A stretch of DNA of 64,000 nt from T3Sed10-241 sp036796255 (lineage in GTDB: Bacteria > Bacteroidota > Bacteroidia > Flavobacteriales_D > Cryomorphaceae), in the NCBI GenBank assembly GCA_036796255.1, contig DAIRDH010000010.1:1-64000 (forward strand). Reading direction: 5' to 3'. Below the pieces are notes generated by a model, which saw only the letters and a list, made by a program, of their open reading frames with translations, was not told where the DNA came from and made no database searches. Position numbers and translations under genes: made by a program. Shown here piece by piece: positions 53,570 to 61,905 of this stretch. The first letter of the stretch is position 1. Every line of letters starts with the position of its first letter.

Positions 53570-54391
53570 ATGGACCACAGTGTGAACAATCAACCCATTG
53601 GAATCTTTGATTCCGGTATTGGCGGCCTAACTGTCGCCGCGGCGATAGCGCGCAGACTGCCTGCTGAGCGCATTATTTATTTCGGTGATACTGCGCATTT
53701 GCCTTACGGCGAAAAGTCGGCCAGCGCTCTAAGGAGCTATGCGCTTGGAATTGGCGATTTCCTGCTTGCTCAGGGTTGTAAAGCTATTGTTATCGCCTGC
53801 AACTCTGCATCGGCTGTGGCTACAGAAACGCTTAAAAAGCATCTCGGAAAAAGTATTCCAGTGATAGATGTGATAGGGCCCACTGCCCGCTATGCAGCCC
53901 AATATTTTGCTTCCTCAAAAATCGGAGTGATCGCGACAAAGGCCACCGTCAATTCGCGCATCTATGCGCGGCGCATTGAGAAGCTAAGCCCTGATGCCAA
54001 GGTAACCATGTTGGCCACACCCTTGCTCGTGGCCATGATCGAAGAGGGCTTCTTCAACAACAACATTTCCAAAGCGGTGATAGCGGCATATCTGGAAAAG
54101 TCAAATCTGCGCGACATCGAAGCGCTCATTCTCGGCTGTACGCATTTTCCGCTGATAAAAAAAGAAATCGAAAAGCATTATAAGGATGCTGTGAAGGTGA
54201 TAGATTCAACAGACATTGTTGCAGAAGCTACTGCCGAAGTGCTTCGCAAATACCAAATGGCGTCAGCTTTTAAAGGCAATCCGCAGCACAAGTTTTTCGT
54301 TTCGGACCTCACACCTTCATTTACAGAAAGCACCCAAATATTTTTTGGCAGCAAAGTAAAACTAGAACGCCGCAACCTTTGGGCATCTTGA
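53570..54391 (+). CDS. murI: Glutamate racemase
   Basis: 273-residue cofactor-independent enzyme making D-glutamate for peptidoglycan. The N-terminal IGIFDSGIGGLTVAAAI, YFGDTAHLPYGEKS, catalytic VIACNSASAVA (C77) and LILGCTHFPLI (C190) are all intact. The ATG at 53570 follows the preceding terminator with no spacer; a GTG at 53582 (VNNQPIGIFDSG) also fits homologous N termini and would leave 12 nt of leader. With a terminator in front, expression must come from read-through or from a promoter inside skp copy 2. Confidence 0.94.
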   Translation: MDHSVNNQPIGIFDSGIGGLTVAAAIARRLPAERIIYFGDTAHLPYGEKSASALRSYALGIGDFLLAQGCKAIVIACNSASAVATETLKKHLGKSIPVIDVIGPTARYAAQYFASSKIGVIATKATVNSRIYARRIEKLSPDAKVTMLATPLLVAMIEEGFFNNNISKAVIAAYLEKSNLRDIEALILGCTHFPLIKKEIEKHYKDAVKVIDSTDIVAEATAEVLRKYQMASAFKGNPQHKFFVSDLTPSFTESTQIFFGSKVKLERRNLWAS

Positions 54392-54424
54392 GTGGAATGA
54401 AGTTTACTGAAAAAGTTTAAAGCT

Positions 54425-55867
54425 TTAGGCCGTATTGGTTTTGGACTCCTTGCTTTCGATGCCATGCTGATACCCAAAAAGCTTGTCTTTTTTGATCATC
54501 ACATCCACGTAGTTTGGCACCATTTCTTCCCAACCGGACTCACCGTTGCGGATCAAACGCAGTGCGTCGCGGCTGTTGATCCAGAGTACTTCGGGATCAA
54601 AGTCGACCAGGTCTACAATGCGGCCATTGTCAATAAGGTAGTCGTAAAGCGGCCTCAAGCGCGGATGCACAGGCATATTGGTACTGTCCACTACATTTCC
54701 GGTCTCTTCACTGTTTGAGGGGTAGAGGTATACCTTCAGGTCGCGGGTAAAGAGAATTCCAAAAGCCTCGAGAATCCCGCCGTTCAGGTCGCGGTAATAT
54801 TTCTCGTTGAAAAGCTCTATCATGTTGTTTACACCCATAATAAGACCCATCCTCAATTTCGTGAAATTAGAGAAATACTGAATCAGTTTATAGTATTCCT
54901 GATAATTGGAAATCAATACGGTTTGACCCAAAGAACACAGAATGTCAGCGCGGTCGAGGAAGTCTTGCTCATCAATGTCGCCATCGGCACGGAGGTTGTT
55001 GAGCGTAATTTCGAAAAGCACCTGTAGGTTGTCCGAATCCACCCTGTTTTCAGTGATAAACTTGTTGTAGCCATTGATAATCATATCAATGTTTACCTTG
55101 GTTACAGGCCTGAAACTTCCGCGTATGGCCAGAATGTTTTTCTTGTACAGGAGGTCAGCGGGCTGCAGGTTTTTCCCGTCAGGGCTGAAAATCACCGCAT
55201 CGGTCATTCCATTCTTCACCAGGGCGAGGCTTAGCAAGCGGTTGTCGACCTTATCGAAATCGGGACCGCTCATGGAGATCATATCGATCTCTATTTGATC
55301 GCGGGTGAGGTTGTCATAAAGAGACTGAAGATACTCTCTGGGATTTTGATAGTAAAAGTAGCAGCCGTAAATCATGTTTACGCCCAGTACACCAATGGTT
55401 TCTTGTTGAAATGCCGCTTCATTTTCATGCAGCTGCACGTGCAGGATGATCTCGTTGGGTTCCTTTTCAGCACTGGTTTGAAATTTTACACCCATCCATC
55501 CATGGCCCTTGTAGCGCTTGTGAAAATCGATGGTGGCCACCGTATTTGCATAGGCAAAAAATCTTCTTGTGGGGTGCTTGCTTCTGTTGAGTCTCTCCTC
55601 GATTAGCTTGTACTCGTGGTTGATCATTTTGCGCAAGCGAGGCTCACACACATATCGGTTGTTCTCTTCAGGTCCGTAAATCGCATCACTAAAGTCTTTG
55701 TCATAAGCTGACATCGCTTTTGCAATGGTTCCTGAGGCACCGCCTGAGCGAAAGAAATGACGAACCACTTCCTGCCCTGCTCCGATCTCAGCGAAAGTTC
55801 CGTAAATGTTTGGATCAAGATTTACCCTGAGTGCCTTTTGTTTCGAAGCAAGAATTACCCTTTCCAA
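54425..55867 (-). CDS. Conserved ~480-residue protein of unknown function
   Basis: 480 residues from TTG 55867 (MERVILASKQKALRVNLDP). The N-terminal block IYGTFAEIGAGQEVVRHFFR, SGGASGTIAKAMSAYDKDFS and DAIYGPEENNRYV is strikingly conserved in my memory of Bacteroidota proteins. Further blocks are FFAYANTVATIDFHKRYKGH, GVLGVNMIYGCYFYY, NGMTDAVIFSPDGKN and IRGSFRPVTKVNIDMI. No signal peptide or membrane helix, so cytoplasmic. I recall database labels such as nicotinate-nucleotide adenylyltransferase, but no HxGH or other nucleotidyltransferase motif is present, so I do not use that name. The longer GTG start at 55921 is disfavoured by a TAACTTCG box at about 55893-55900. Convergent with murI. 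Confidence 0.82.
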   Translation of the reverse strand: MERVILASKQKALRVNLDPNIYGTFAEIGAGQEVVRHFFRSGGASGTIAKAMSAYDKDFSDAIYGPEENNRYVCEPRLRKMINHEYKLIEERLNRSKHPTRRFFAYANTVATIDFHKRYKGHGWMGVKFQTSAEKEPNEIILHVQLHENEAAFQQETIGVLGVNMIYGCYFYYQNPREYLQSLYDNLTRDQIEIDMISMSGPDFDKVDNRLLSLALVKNGMTDAVIFSPDGKNLQPADLLYKKNILAIRGSFRPVTKVNIDMIINGYNKFITENRVDSDNLQVLFEITLNNLRADGDIDEQDFLDRADILCSLGQTVLISNYQEYYKLIQYFSNFTKLRMGLIMGVNNMIELFNEKYYRDLNGGILEAFGILFTRDLKVYLYPSNSEETGNVVDSTNMPVHPRLRPLYDYLIDNGRIVDLVDFDPEVLWINSRDALRLIRNGESGWEEMVPNYVDVMIKKDKLFGYQHGIESKESKTNTA

Positions 55868-55970
55868 TAGTACACAATGTGTTTGGTGCGCTGCGAAGTT
55901 AAAACCTTTGTCATAAAGCACACAGGAATTTCGCCCTTTTTAACAAGTGTCAAGTCCTCCTTAAAAGCCC

Positions 55971-55978
55971 TATTTTTG
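55971..55978 (+). promoter_or_regulatory. -7 promoter box TATTTTTG for the MBL hydrolase gene
   Basis: Perfect TAnnTTTG ending 9 bp before the ATG at 55988, so the transcript leader would be only a few bases. No -33 TTTG at normal spacing. Confidence 0.5.
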
Positions 55979-55987
55979 TAGGATTAT

Positions 55988-56752
55988 ATGAGACTTACAT
56001 TTTTAGGAACCGGTACTTCGCAAGGGGTTCCGGTGATAGGATGCCAGTGCAAAGTGTGCACCTCTGATGATACCCGCGACAATCGCCTGCGCACGGCCGC
56101 CATGGTCGAGGTAGATGGACAAACCATAGTGATTGATACCGGTCCCGATTTCAGACAGCAAATGCTCCGGGCCCAGCCTAAAAGTGTGGAAGCCGTGCTT
56201 TTTACCCACGAGCACAAAGACCACATTGCCGGCATGGATGATATCCGGCCCTTCAACTTCAAGCAGAAATCAGCCCTCGACGTATACGCCACCGAAGCCG
56301 TGCAGCAGGCCTTGCGCAGGGAGTATCACTACGTATTCAGTGACTACAAGTATCCCGGCGTGCCAGAAGTGAGGTTGAACGACATTGACCACAACAGTCC
56401 TTTTGAGGTAAATGGCACTGCTGTGATTCCTATACAAGTAATGCACTACAAGATGCCCGTGCTCGGCTTCCGGATAGGCGACATGGCCTATGTGACCGAT
56501 GCGAAAACCATTGATGACAAAGAGTTGGGAAAATTGAGAGGACTCGATGTGCTTGTGCTCAACGCCCTGCGCATCAATGAGCATATTTCGCACTTCAACT
56601 TAGAGCAAGCTTTGGAAATGGTTGAGCTGTTGAAGCCCACAAGGGCTTATTTCACGCACATCTCTCATCAGCTTGGACGGCATGCCGATATTCAGCCTCA
56701 GTTGCCCGGACACGTGCACCTGGCCTATGATGGGCTTTCGGTAGAGTGTTGA
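55988..56752 (+). CDS. MBL-fold metallo-hydrolase, PhnP-like
   Basis: 254-residue metallo-beta-lactamase-fold phosphodiesterase-type protein. N-terminal LTFLGTGTSQGVPVIGCQCKVC resembles PhnP, which cleaves cyclic ribose phosphates. The metal motif is THEHKDHIAG (H74, H76, D78, H79), with later ligands in QVMHYKMPVLG, YVTDAKTI and THISHQLGRH. The CxCxxC near the N terminus could bind an extra metal as in PhnP. No phn genes are near, so the substrate is open. It has its own -7 box. Its stop is 1 bp from the end of the convergent amidohydrolase gene. Confidence 0.9.
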   Translation: MRLTFLGTGTSQGVPVIGCQCKVCTSDDTRDNRLRTAAMVEVDGQTIVIDTGPDFRQQMLRAQPKSVEAVLFTHEHKDHIAGMDDIRPFNFKQKSALDVYATEAVQQALRREYHYVFSDYKYPGVPEVRLNDIDHNSPFEVNGTAVIPIQVMHYKMPVLGFRIGDMAYVTDAKTIDDKELGKLRGLDVLVLNALRINEHISHFNLEQALEMVELLKPTRAYFTHISHQLGRHADIQPQLPGHVHLAYDGLSVEC

Positions 56753-56753
56753 G

Positions 56754-58022
56754 CTAGTCTTTGATTGTACAATGCCCGTGGTAAAGCGTTCCCAGCACTT
56801 TTCCCGGAAGGGTGCTTGCCTTTTCGGCAAAATTATAAGCCTTGCTGAAGCGCTTTACGTCATTGAAATCTGTGTTGCCAGCAGTGCTGAAGAGGCTGAG
56901 GTTGGAGGCGTTGCCCACGGCAATCTCAGGAACTTCAAGACCGAGAATTTCCCTGGGGTGGATGCTGAATGTCGCCACTAGATCCTGCAAGGGCATGCGA
57001 TCTCCCACGGCCTTCCACACCAGTGGCCAAAAACTCTCTATACCCGCAGTGCCAAAATTTGCATAGTCGAATTCCAACTTTTTATGCTCTTCATCTTCCG
57101 GCGAGTGGTCTGAGCTTAGCACCTGAATGTGGCCCTTTACCAGGGCATCAATCAATGCGATGCGGTTGGCCTGATCGCGCAGAGGAGGCATGAGTTTGTA
57201 TTGGCTGTCAAAGCTTTGGAGTAGTTCATCGCTGTAAGCCAGGTGGGCAGCGGTGGTTTCGCAAGTCACGCAGAGTCCTTTTTCGCGGGCAGCAGCCACT
57301 TGTGTCACGGCACTCGCTGCACTGAGCGGCCCAAGGTGCAGGCGGCCTTCGGTGTATTGCAGCAAGCTCAGGTCGCGGGCCACCACAAGGTCTTCGGCAA
57401 TGGCGGGTATTCCTTTCAGCCCGAGGGCTGTGCTTTCATCGCCCTCGTGCATTTGGCCGCCGGGCATAAGGGAGGCATCGTAAGGGAAGTGAAAAATGGG
57501 CGCGTCAAAATTTTTGCTGTAAAGCAAGGCCCTGTGCAGCAATCCGGATTCGTGCATGCTCGTTTTGTCATCGCCAAATGCGCGTGCACCTGCCTGGTAC
57601 ATGTCGTACATCTCAGCGAGGCTTTCACCTTTCAATCCCTTGCTGGCCGCCCCGATGGGAACCACCTGCACGGGACTGCCAGCGCTGCGGTTGATGAGGT
57701 ACTCCACTGCGCCTTTATTGTCGACTGCCGGGGTGGTGTATGGCGATAAGGCCACCGCTGTAAAGCCACCTGCGCTGGCTGCTTTGATTCCACTTTCCAG
57801 ATTTTCCTGGTGCTCAAGGCCCGGATCGCGAAAATTGGCCCGCATGTCCATCCAGCCAATAGAAACGAACAAGTTGTCATGGCTCACCGTCAAGTCGGCG
57901 TCTACATCGAGATGATCTTCAATGGAAGTGATGATGCCATCCTCCACTAGAATATCTTTGACCCTATTGTGGTCGGGGTGGCGCTTATCAACGATGGTGG
58001 CTTTGGAGATGAGGACTTTCAT
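56754..58022 (-). CDS. Degenerate dihydroorotase paralogue (probably non-catalytic)
   Basis: 422 residues with the dihydroorotase fold throughout (LISKATIVDKRHPDHNRVKD, GGFTAVALSPYTTPAVDN, LSSDHSPEDEEHKK, ILGLEVPEIAVGNASNLSLF). However, the metal-binding HxH of PGLIDxHVHxR is replaced in VSIGWMDMRANFRDPG, the carboxylated lysine of GVKIF by GARAF, and the next histidine (ATHCED) by FHFPYD. Only the ATDHAPH aspartate position and CETTAAHL remain. It therefore resembles the inactive PyrX-like partners of aspartate transcarbamoylase. A complete pyrC is at 28772. The ATG at 58022 overlaps the BatA-type stop by 4 nt; ATG 58040 is an alternative inside that gene. I recall such paralogues next to BatA-like genes in other Bacteroidota. 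Confidence 0.85.
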   Translation of the reverse strand: MKVLISKATIVDKRHPDHNRVKDILVEDGIITSIEDHLDVDADLTVSHDNLFVSIGWMDMRANFRDPGLEHQENLESGIKAASAGGFTAVALSPYTTPAVDNKGAVEYLINRSAGSPVQVVPIGAASKGLKGESLAEMYDMYQAGARAFGDDKTSMHESGLLHRALLYSKNFDAPIFHFPYDASLMPGGQMHEGDESTALGLKGIPAIAEDLVVARDLSLLQYTEGRLHLGPLSAASAVTQVAAAREKGLCVTCETTAAHLAYSDELLQSFDSQYKLMPPLRDQANRIALIDALVKGHIQVLSSDHSPEDEEHKKLEFDYANFGTAGIESFWPLVWKAVGDRMPLQDLVATFSIHPREILGLEVPEIAVGNASNLSLFSTAGNTDFNDVKRFSKAYNFAEKASTLPGKVLGTLYHGHCTIKD

Positions 58023-60079
58023 GCGGTGCGGGTTTTCCAAAAACGTAACAACAAGCTCTCACTGAGCAGAAAGAGCAGCGCTAAAATTATACAGATTTTC
58101 CAAAGTGGGGTGCCGCTGCTCGCCAACATTACTTGTCGGCCGAGCTGCTCGTCAGTTCCATTGAAAACGCTGATTTGTCCGGCACTTCCGGAGGCCACGA
58201 AGGTTTCCAAATCGTCGCGGCTGAATGATTGCAGGTTGCTTTCAGAGCGGCTGTAGTTGATGCCCACTGCCGAAATGTCGTGCTCATCGAGCGAAAGCTT
58301 GTAGAGCCCTGCTTTGTCAATCTGGGGTCCGGGGGTCACCATGTACTGCCCGCCGGTAAGTTGAAACAGCGGAATCACATCCACATTTTCTTCCTGGTTT
58401 TTGAGTCGCAAGGTGCCCTGATCAAACCTTACAGTGGCTGGAAAATTGAAGTAGGCGCCGTCGCTAAGGGTGATATTGCGCAAGGCGGTGCCTTGGCTCA
58501 ACTCGGCTATGCGCAAAGCTGTGGCTACGAATAAGGCATGTCGCGCAAAATTGCTTTCATCCGGGTGCAGAGAGGTGTTGAGCACATAGAGTTGCCCGCG
58601 GCCTGAGCGGTGCACAGCAAGAAATGGACTGCCGCCAGACAATCCCATGAGTACATCGCCCGTGCTCCTGCTTCCAAGGTTTACGTTGTAATGGCGAAAC
58701 ACTTTTGGCAAGTCAGGATTCTTTGGGATGTTCTCGAAAATTCCCCGGTAGAGGGGGTGCTCTGTGTTGAGCGTGCTCACTTTATCTTCCACTACACGGG
58801 CAGGACCAAAAGCAGGCGCTTCAAACTGGGCCATAAATGTATTCACACTGTTCAGGTCGGCTTTTCGGGATGGGATGAACCAAACGCTCCCACCATTTTG
58901 CACGAAAGTGCTCAGCTCAGAGGCCAGCCCGCTCGATATTTCATCAAGCGACGAGAGCACCACCAATTGCTGGGTAGGCATGGCGGCGTAATCAACGTTG
59001 CCCGACGATACTGCTGTGTACTGGTACACCGGGTCACCTGCAAATACGCTGGCCAGCGCGTCCCGCTCTTCACCCGCTTCGCGTATGGAGAGGATGTTGA
59101 TTTCATCAAATACATCGTAGCTGAAGTACCAGCGGTCATCGTACGTTACCGGATTGTCCTGAATTTCAATATGTGCCACCTGGAGTCCGGCCGATTCGTG
59201 AACAAACTGCAAACTTACCACTCCCTGGCTACGTCCTTCAAGACTCAAGCTGGCCAGGGCGCGTTGGTTTCCATCAACTTCCAGGCGCACCGGTACATTC
59301 TCAACGGCATCGGCGCCAGAGTTTACTACACGTACTTTGATGTTTTCATTGTCATTGAGCTTGCGCACGGGTGTGTCGAACCATACAGAGTCGATGTAGA
59401 GATTGGCTACATCGTTGCGCTCAAGATGCACAAGTGACAAAGCTATTGTGGTATCATTCGGAAGTTCATCAAGGTTATAGCGGCTGCGTTGAAAATCGGA
59501 AATGATAAATGCTTTTCCATCGCCTTCCTGTGATGACCTCTGAAGCAAATCACTCTGGCGCATGTAAATTTCGGTTAGGCTTTTCGATTGCGGGCTGAGC
59601 TCTACGTCCTGCACCCATTCTATAAAGATGTCGCGGCTCACCAGGCGCTGGTGCTTGCCCTCAAAGTCGTGTGTGAGCAATTGAAATCGATCGGTAGGGG
59701 CGTAAGCCATGGCAATGTCAACGGCCCGGTTCTTGGCCACTTCGATCATGGCACCTGCAGCACTTTCGCCTTCCATGCTGAAGCTGTTGTCAACAAACAC
59801 CGAAACATTCTGTCGCTCCGCCTTGCTTACCGCATCCTTGTTGGGGATAAATGGCTGGGCGAATGCAAAAACCAAAAAAGCAAGCGCCAGCATTCGCATC
59901 AGCAAGATGAGCAGGTGACGCAGTTTATTCTGGGATTGGGTTTGCTGCTTGATTTCGCGCAGGAAGCGCACATTGGTGAATGGAATTTTCTTAAACCGCC
60001 TGAAGTTGAACAGGTGAATTATGACAGGCACCGCAAGCGCGGCCATGGCAAAGAGAAATCCGGGGTACAGAAATTCCAT
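58019..60079 (-). CDS. BatA-type membrane protein (aerotolerance N-terminal and VWA-like domains)
   Basis: 686 residues. The N terminus MEFLYPGFLFAMAALAVPVIIHLFNFRR is the BatA/aerotolerance signature, with a second membrane segment LLILLMRMLALAFLVFAFAQ. A von Willebrand A-like domain with MIDAS DxSxS follows (VFVDNSFSMEGESA). A long periplasmic region comes next, and a C-terminal helix (ICIILALLFLLSESLLLRFW) returns to the membrane. The full Bat operon (MoxR, BatB-D) is not present here. I use the ATG at 60079; the ORF start at 60097 adds six residues before the conserved MEFLYPGF. The stop overlaps the degenerate dihydroorotase start. Role uncertain; family is linked to envelope stress and oxygen tolerance. 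Confidence 0.87.
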   Translation of the reverse strand: MEFLYPGFLFAMAALAVPVIIHLFNFRRFKKIPFTNVRFLREIKQQTQSQNKLRHLLILLMRMLALAFLVFAFAQPFIPNKDAVSKAERQNVSVFVDNSFSMEGESAAGAMIEVAKNRAVDIAMAYAPTDRFQLLTHDFEGKHQRLVSRDIFIEWVQDVELSPQSKSLTEIYMRQSDLLQRSSQEGDGKAFIISDFQRSRYNLDELPNDTTIALSLVHLERNDVANLYIDSVWFDTPVRKLNDNENIKVRVVNSGADAVENVPVRLEVDGNQRALASLSLEGRSQGVVSLQFVHESAGLQVAHIEIQDNPVTYDDRWYFSYDVFDEINILSIREAGEERDALASVFAGDPVYQYTAVSSGNVDYAAMPTQQLVVLSSLDEISSGLASELSTFVQNGGSVWFIPSRKADLNSVNTFMAQFEAPAFGPARVVEDKVSTLNTEHPLYRGIFENIPKNPDLPKVFRHYNVNLGSRSTGDVLMGLSGGSPFLAVHRSGRGQLYVLNTSLHPDESNFARHALFVATALRIAELSQGTALRNITLSDGAYFNFPATVRFDQGTLRLKNQEENVDVIPLFQLTGGQYMVTPGPQIDKAGLYKLSLDEHDISAVGINYSRSESNLQSFSRDDLETFVASGSAGQISVFNGTDEQLGRQVMLASSGTPLWKICIILALLFLLSESLLLRFWKTRTA

Positions 60080-60146
60080 CGAAGCGCAAAGATACACGAA
60101 GGCCCGGACTTACAGAGCTCGGATTTTCAATTTGAAGATTTCCGCA

Positions 60147-60773
60147 TCAGCCCTTGGTCTCGCGCTTCATTTGCGCCTTCATGTAGGCTGCGAGCTCGGC
60201 TGCCGCTGCATCGGTGGAATCGCTGAGATGGGCTGCTATTCTTTCGCGTTCAGCGCGGCCTTTGTTTTGGCTCAGCTTGCTGCCGGCCTGAAGCTCGGTT
60301 ACTTCGATTTCAAAAGCCACAAGTTCGCCGAGCAGCCCGGCCTTGTATTTTGCCGAAAGGCCTCTCCACTGGTCGAGGTAAGTGGGTTCGAAAACGGAAA
60401 TCGTGCTTTCAAGTACCCGTACCTTGTTTTCATCGCCTTTCAGTACACGCGCATTGCCGCGGCAGTGCACAGCCACATAATTCCATGTGGGCACGTTCTC
60501 CTTGCGGTCGTAAAGCGTAGGTGATATATACGCATGGGGCTCGCTGAATACTGCAAGTACCGGGCGCTGTTCGAGCAGTGTGGCTTGCTCATTGTCGGCG
60601 GAGAGGTGGGAGGTAAGCCATAGCTTGCCTTCACTTTCGTGAAAAATGAACGGAAGGTGGGTCGATACCGGGCCGTTCACCCCGTTGGAAATGAGCAGGC
60701 CGAAGGGAAAGCGCTTGATAAATGCCAGTGCTTCACTGCGGTCGGCATTCACGAAATATGGCGGAATGTACAT
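60147..60773 (-). CDS. PaiB-family FMN-binding protein
   Basis: 208 residues starting MYIPPYFVNADRSEALAF, the typical PaiB opening. Other markers are GPVSTHLPFIFH, LTSHLSADNEQ, VFSEPHAYISPTLYD, VPTWNYVAVHCRG and FEIEVTELQAGSKLSQNKG. PaiB proteins have a split-barrel FMN-binding fold and are annotated as negative regulators, although enzymatic or haem/flavin roles are equally possible. The ATG at 60773 is chosen over the GTG at 60788 because the latter begins inside a TACATTTG -7 box. It looks monocistronic. Confidence 0.92.
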   Translation of the reverse strand: MYIPPYFVNADRSEALAFIKRFPFGLLISNGVNGPVSTHLPFIFHESEGKLWLTSHLSADNEQATLLEQRPVLAVFSEPHAYISPTLYDRKENVPTWNYVAVHCRGNARVLKGDENKVRVLESTISVFEPTYLDQWRGLSAKYKAGLLGELVAFEIEVTELQAGSKLSQNKGRAERERIAAHLSDSTDAAAAELAAYMKAQMKRETKG

Positions 60774-60787
60774 GGATGGGTTTGACA

Positions 60788-60795
60788 CAAATGTA
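60788..60795 (-). promoter_or_regulatory. -7 promoter box TACATTTG for the paiB-like gene
   Basis: Perfect TAnnTTTG on the minus strand, 14 bp upstream of the ATG at 60773, predicting a leader of under ten bases. Confidence 0.5.
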
Positions 60796-60840
60796 AGGTT
60801 TCACGGCTTCAATTTTTGCGGAAGCAGGACTTGAATGCTT

Positions 60841-61905
60841 TCAATCTTTGCGCCACACGAGGGCGAGCTCCCAGGCACCCATGCGCGGAATGGCCGTGGT
60901 GACACTGCTGGTGCTGAAGTCGTAACACAGGCCAAGCGTGTAGTCGCCCCAGTCCACACGCAGTGCGGCCGACACCGCCTCACCCACCCGAACAAATGAA
61001 CCCACAGCGGCGTGCAGGGGCTTGGTGTTGCCAGCAAATGACGAACCTCCTTCTAACACGGCGTAGCGAAAATAGCTGCCCACCATGATCAAATCATAGT
61101 CGCCTTGATTCACGTACATAAGCATGGGCTCGAGTCCGAATCCGCCCTCACCAACATCTATTCCGGCATTGCCAAATACCACAAGTCGCTCGTTGAAATC
61201 ATGGCGGATGGAATTGGCTTGGGTCACTTCGAGCTGGCCCAGTTGCACGATGGCAGCGCCGAGGCTTAGGCTGAGTTCTTTGCCTTTGTTGCGGCTTCCC
61301 CGGTTCTTGTCGTAATGGTAGGCGATGCCCATACCGGCGTGTGCAGCGCTTAGCCGCTCATTGCCAAAAGCCTCGCCGCTGGCCATACTGGGATCAAAAC
61401 GCACCCCGTTGTACTGGCTTGCCCACTGGCCCGCACCTGCTTGTACACTGCGCTGGTCGTAAGCGAGGTTGATCCCTGCTGAAATTTTGGAATTGTCGTT
61501 GATGGCCAGGGTATATGCCAGAGAAAGGTTGAATTGTGTGGTGGTAAATGCCGGGTCGCCGGCACGGTCGGTAAACAGCATCAGGCCAACTCCAAGTCCA
61601 CCACCATTCTTGTTGCCACCAATACGCATGTCGAATGCAGCGGTTCGCGTGATGAAATCCACGCCTATGGAGCGCCATTGGGCGCGGTGGCCCAGTGATG
61701 CCCGGTAGCGGCCCTCAGTTCCTGTCAAGGCAGGATTGGCAGTAATTGGGTGCAGCGATGTTTGTGTAAAGGCCACATCCTGAGAATGGGCAGGGATTGC
61801 CATGCATATCCAGGAGATGGCGGCCGTTAAGGCTACAAAAAGTCTTGGAAATTTCAGGGCCTCCCGCTTTTGCGATGTTATTAAATTTTTGGGAGATAAA
61901 CCCAT
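60841..61905 (-). CDS. PorP/SprF family type IX secretion system membrane protein
   Basis: 354 residues. The N-terminal region contains a signal sequence (FPRLFVALTAAISWICMAIPAHSQ), then the family opening DVAFTQTSLHPITANPALTG, with HRAQWRSIGVDFITRTAAFD and repeated barrel strands (GGGLGVGLMLFTDRAG, KISAGINLAYDQRSV, YTLGLCYDFST). PorP/SprF proteins are outer-membrane barrels that serve T9SS type B cargo. The ATG at 61905 overlaps the stop of the upstream T9SS adhesin by one base (TGATG), so the two are one operon, the known cargo-SprF pairing. No other T9SS core genes are in the window. Confidence 0.92.
   Translation of the reverse strand: MGLSPKNLITSQKREALKFPRLFVALTAAISWICMAIPAHSQDVAFTQTSLHPITANPALTGTEGRYRASLGHRAQWRSIGVDFITRTAAFDMRIGGNKNGGGLGVGLMLFTDRAGDPAFTTTQFNLSLAYTLAINDNSKISAGINLAYDQRSVQAGAGQWASQYNGVRFDPSMASGEAFGNERLSAAHAGMGIAYHYDKNRGSRNKGKELSLSLGAAIVQLGQLEVTQANSIRHDFNERLVVFGNAGIDVGEGGFGLEPMLMYVNQGDYDLIMVGSYFRYAVLEGGSSFAGNTKPLHAAVGSFVRVGEAVSAALRVDWGDYTLGLCYDFSTSSVTTAIPRMGAWELALVWRKD

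Noticed and set aside
54425..55867. Annotation as nicotinate-nucleotide adenylyltransferase
   Set aside because: No HxGH or ISSTxxR-type motif of nucleotidyltransferases; length is more than twice that of NadD.
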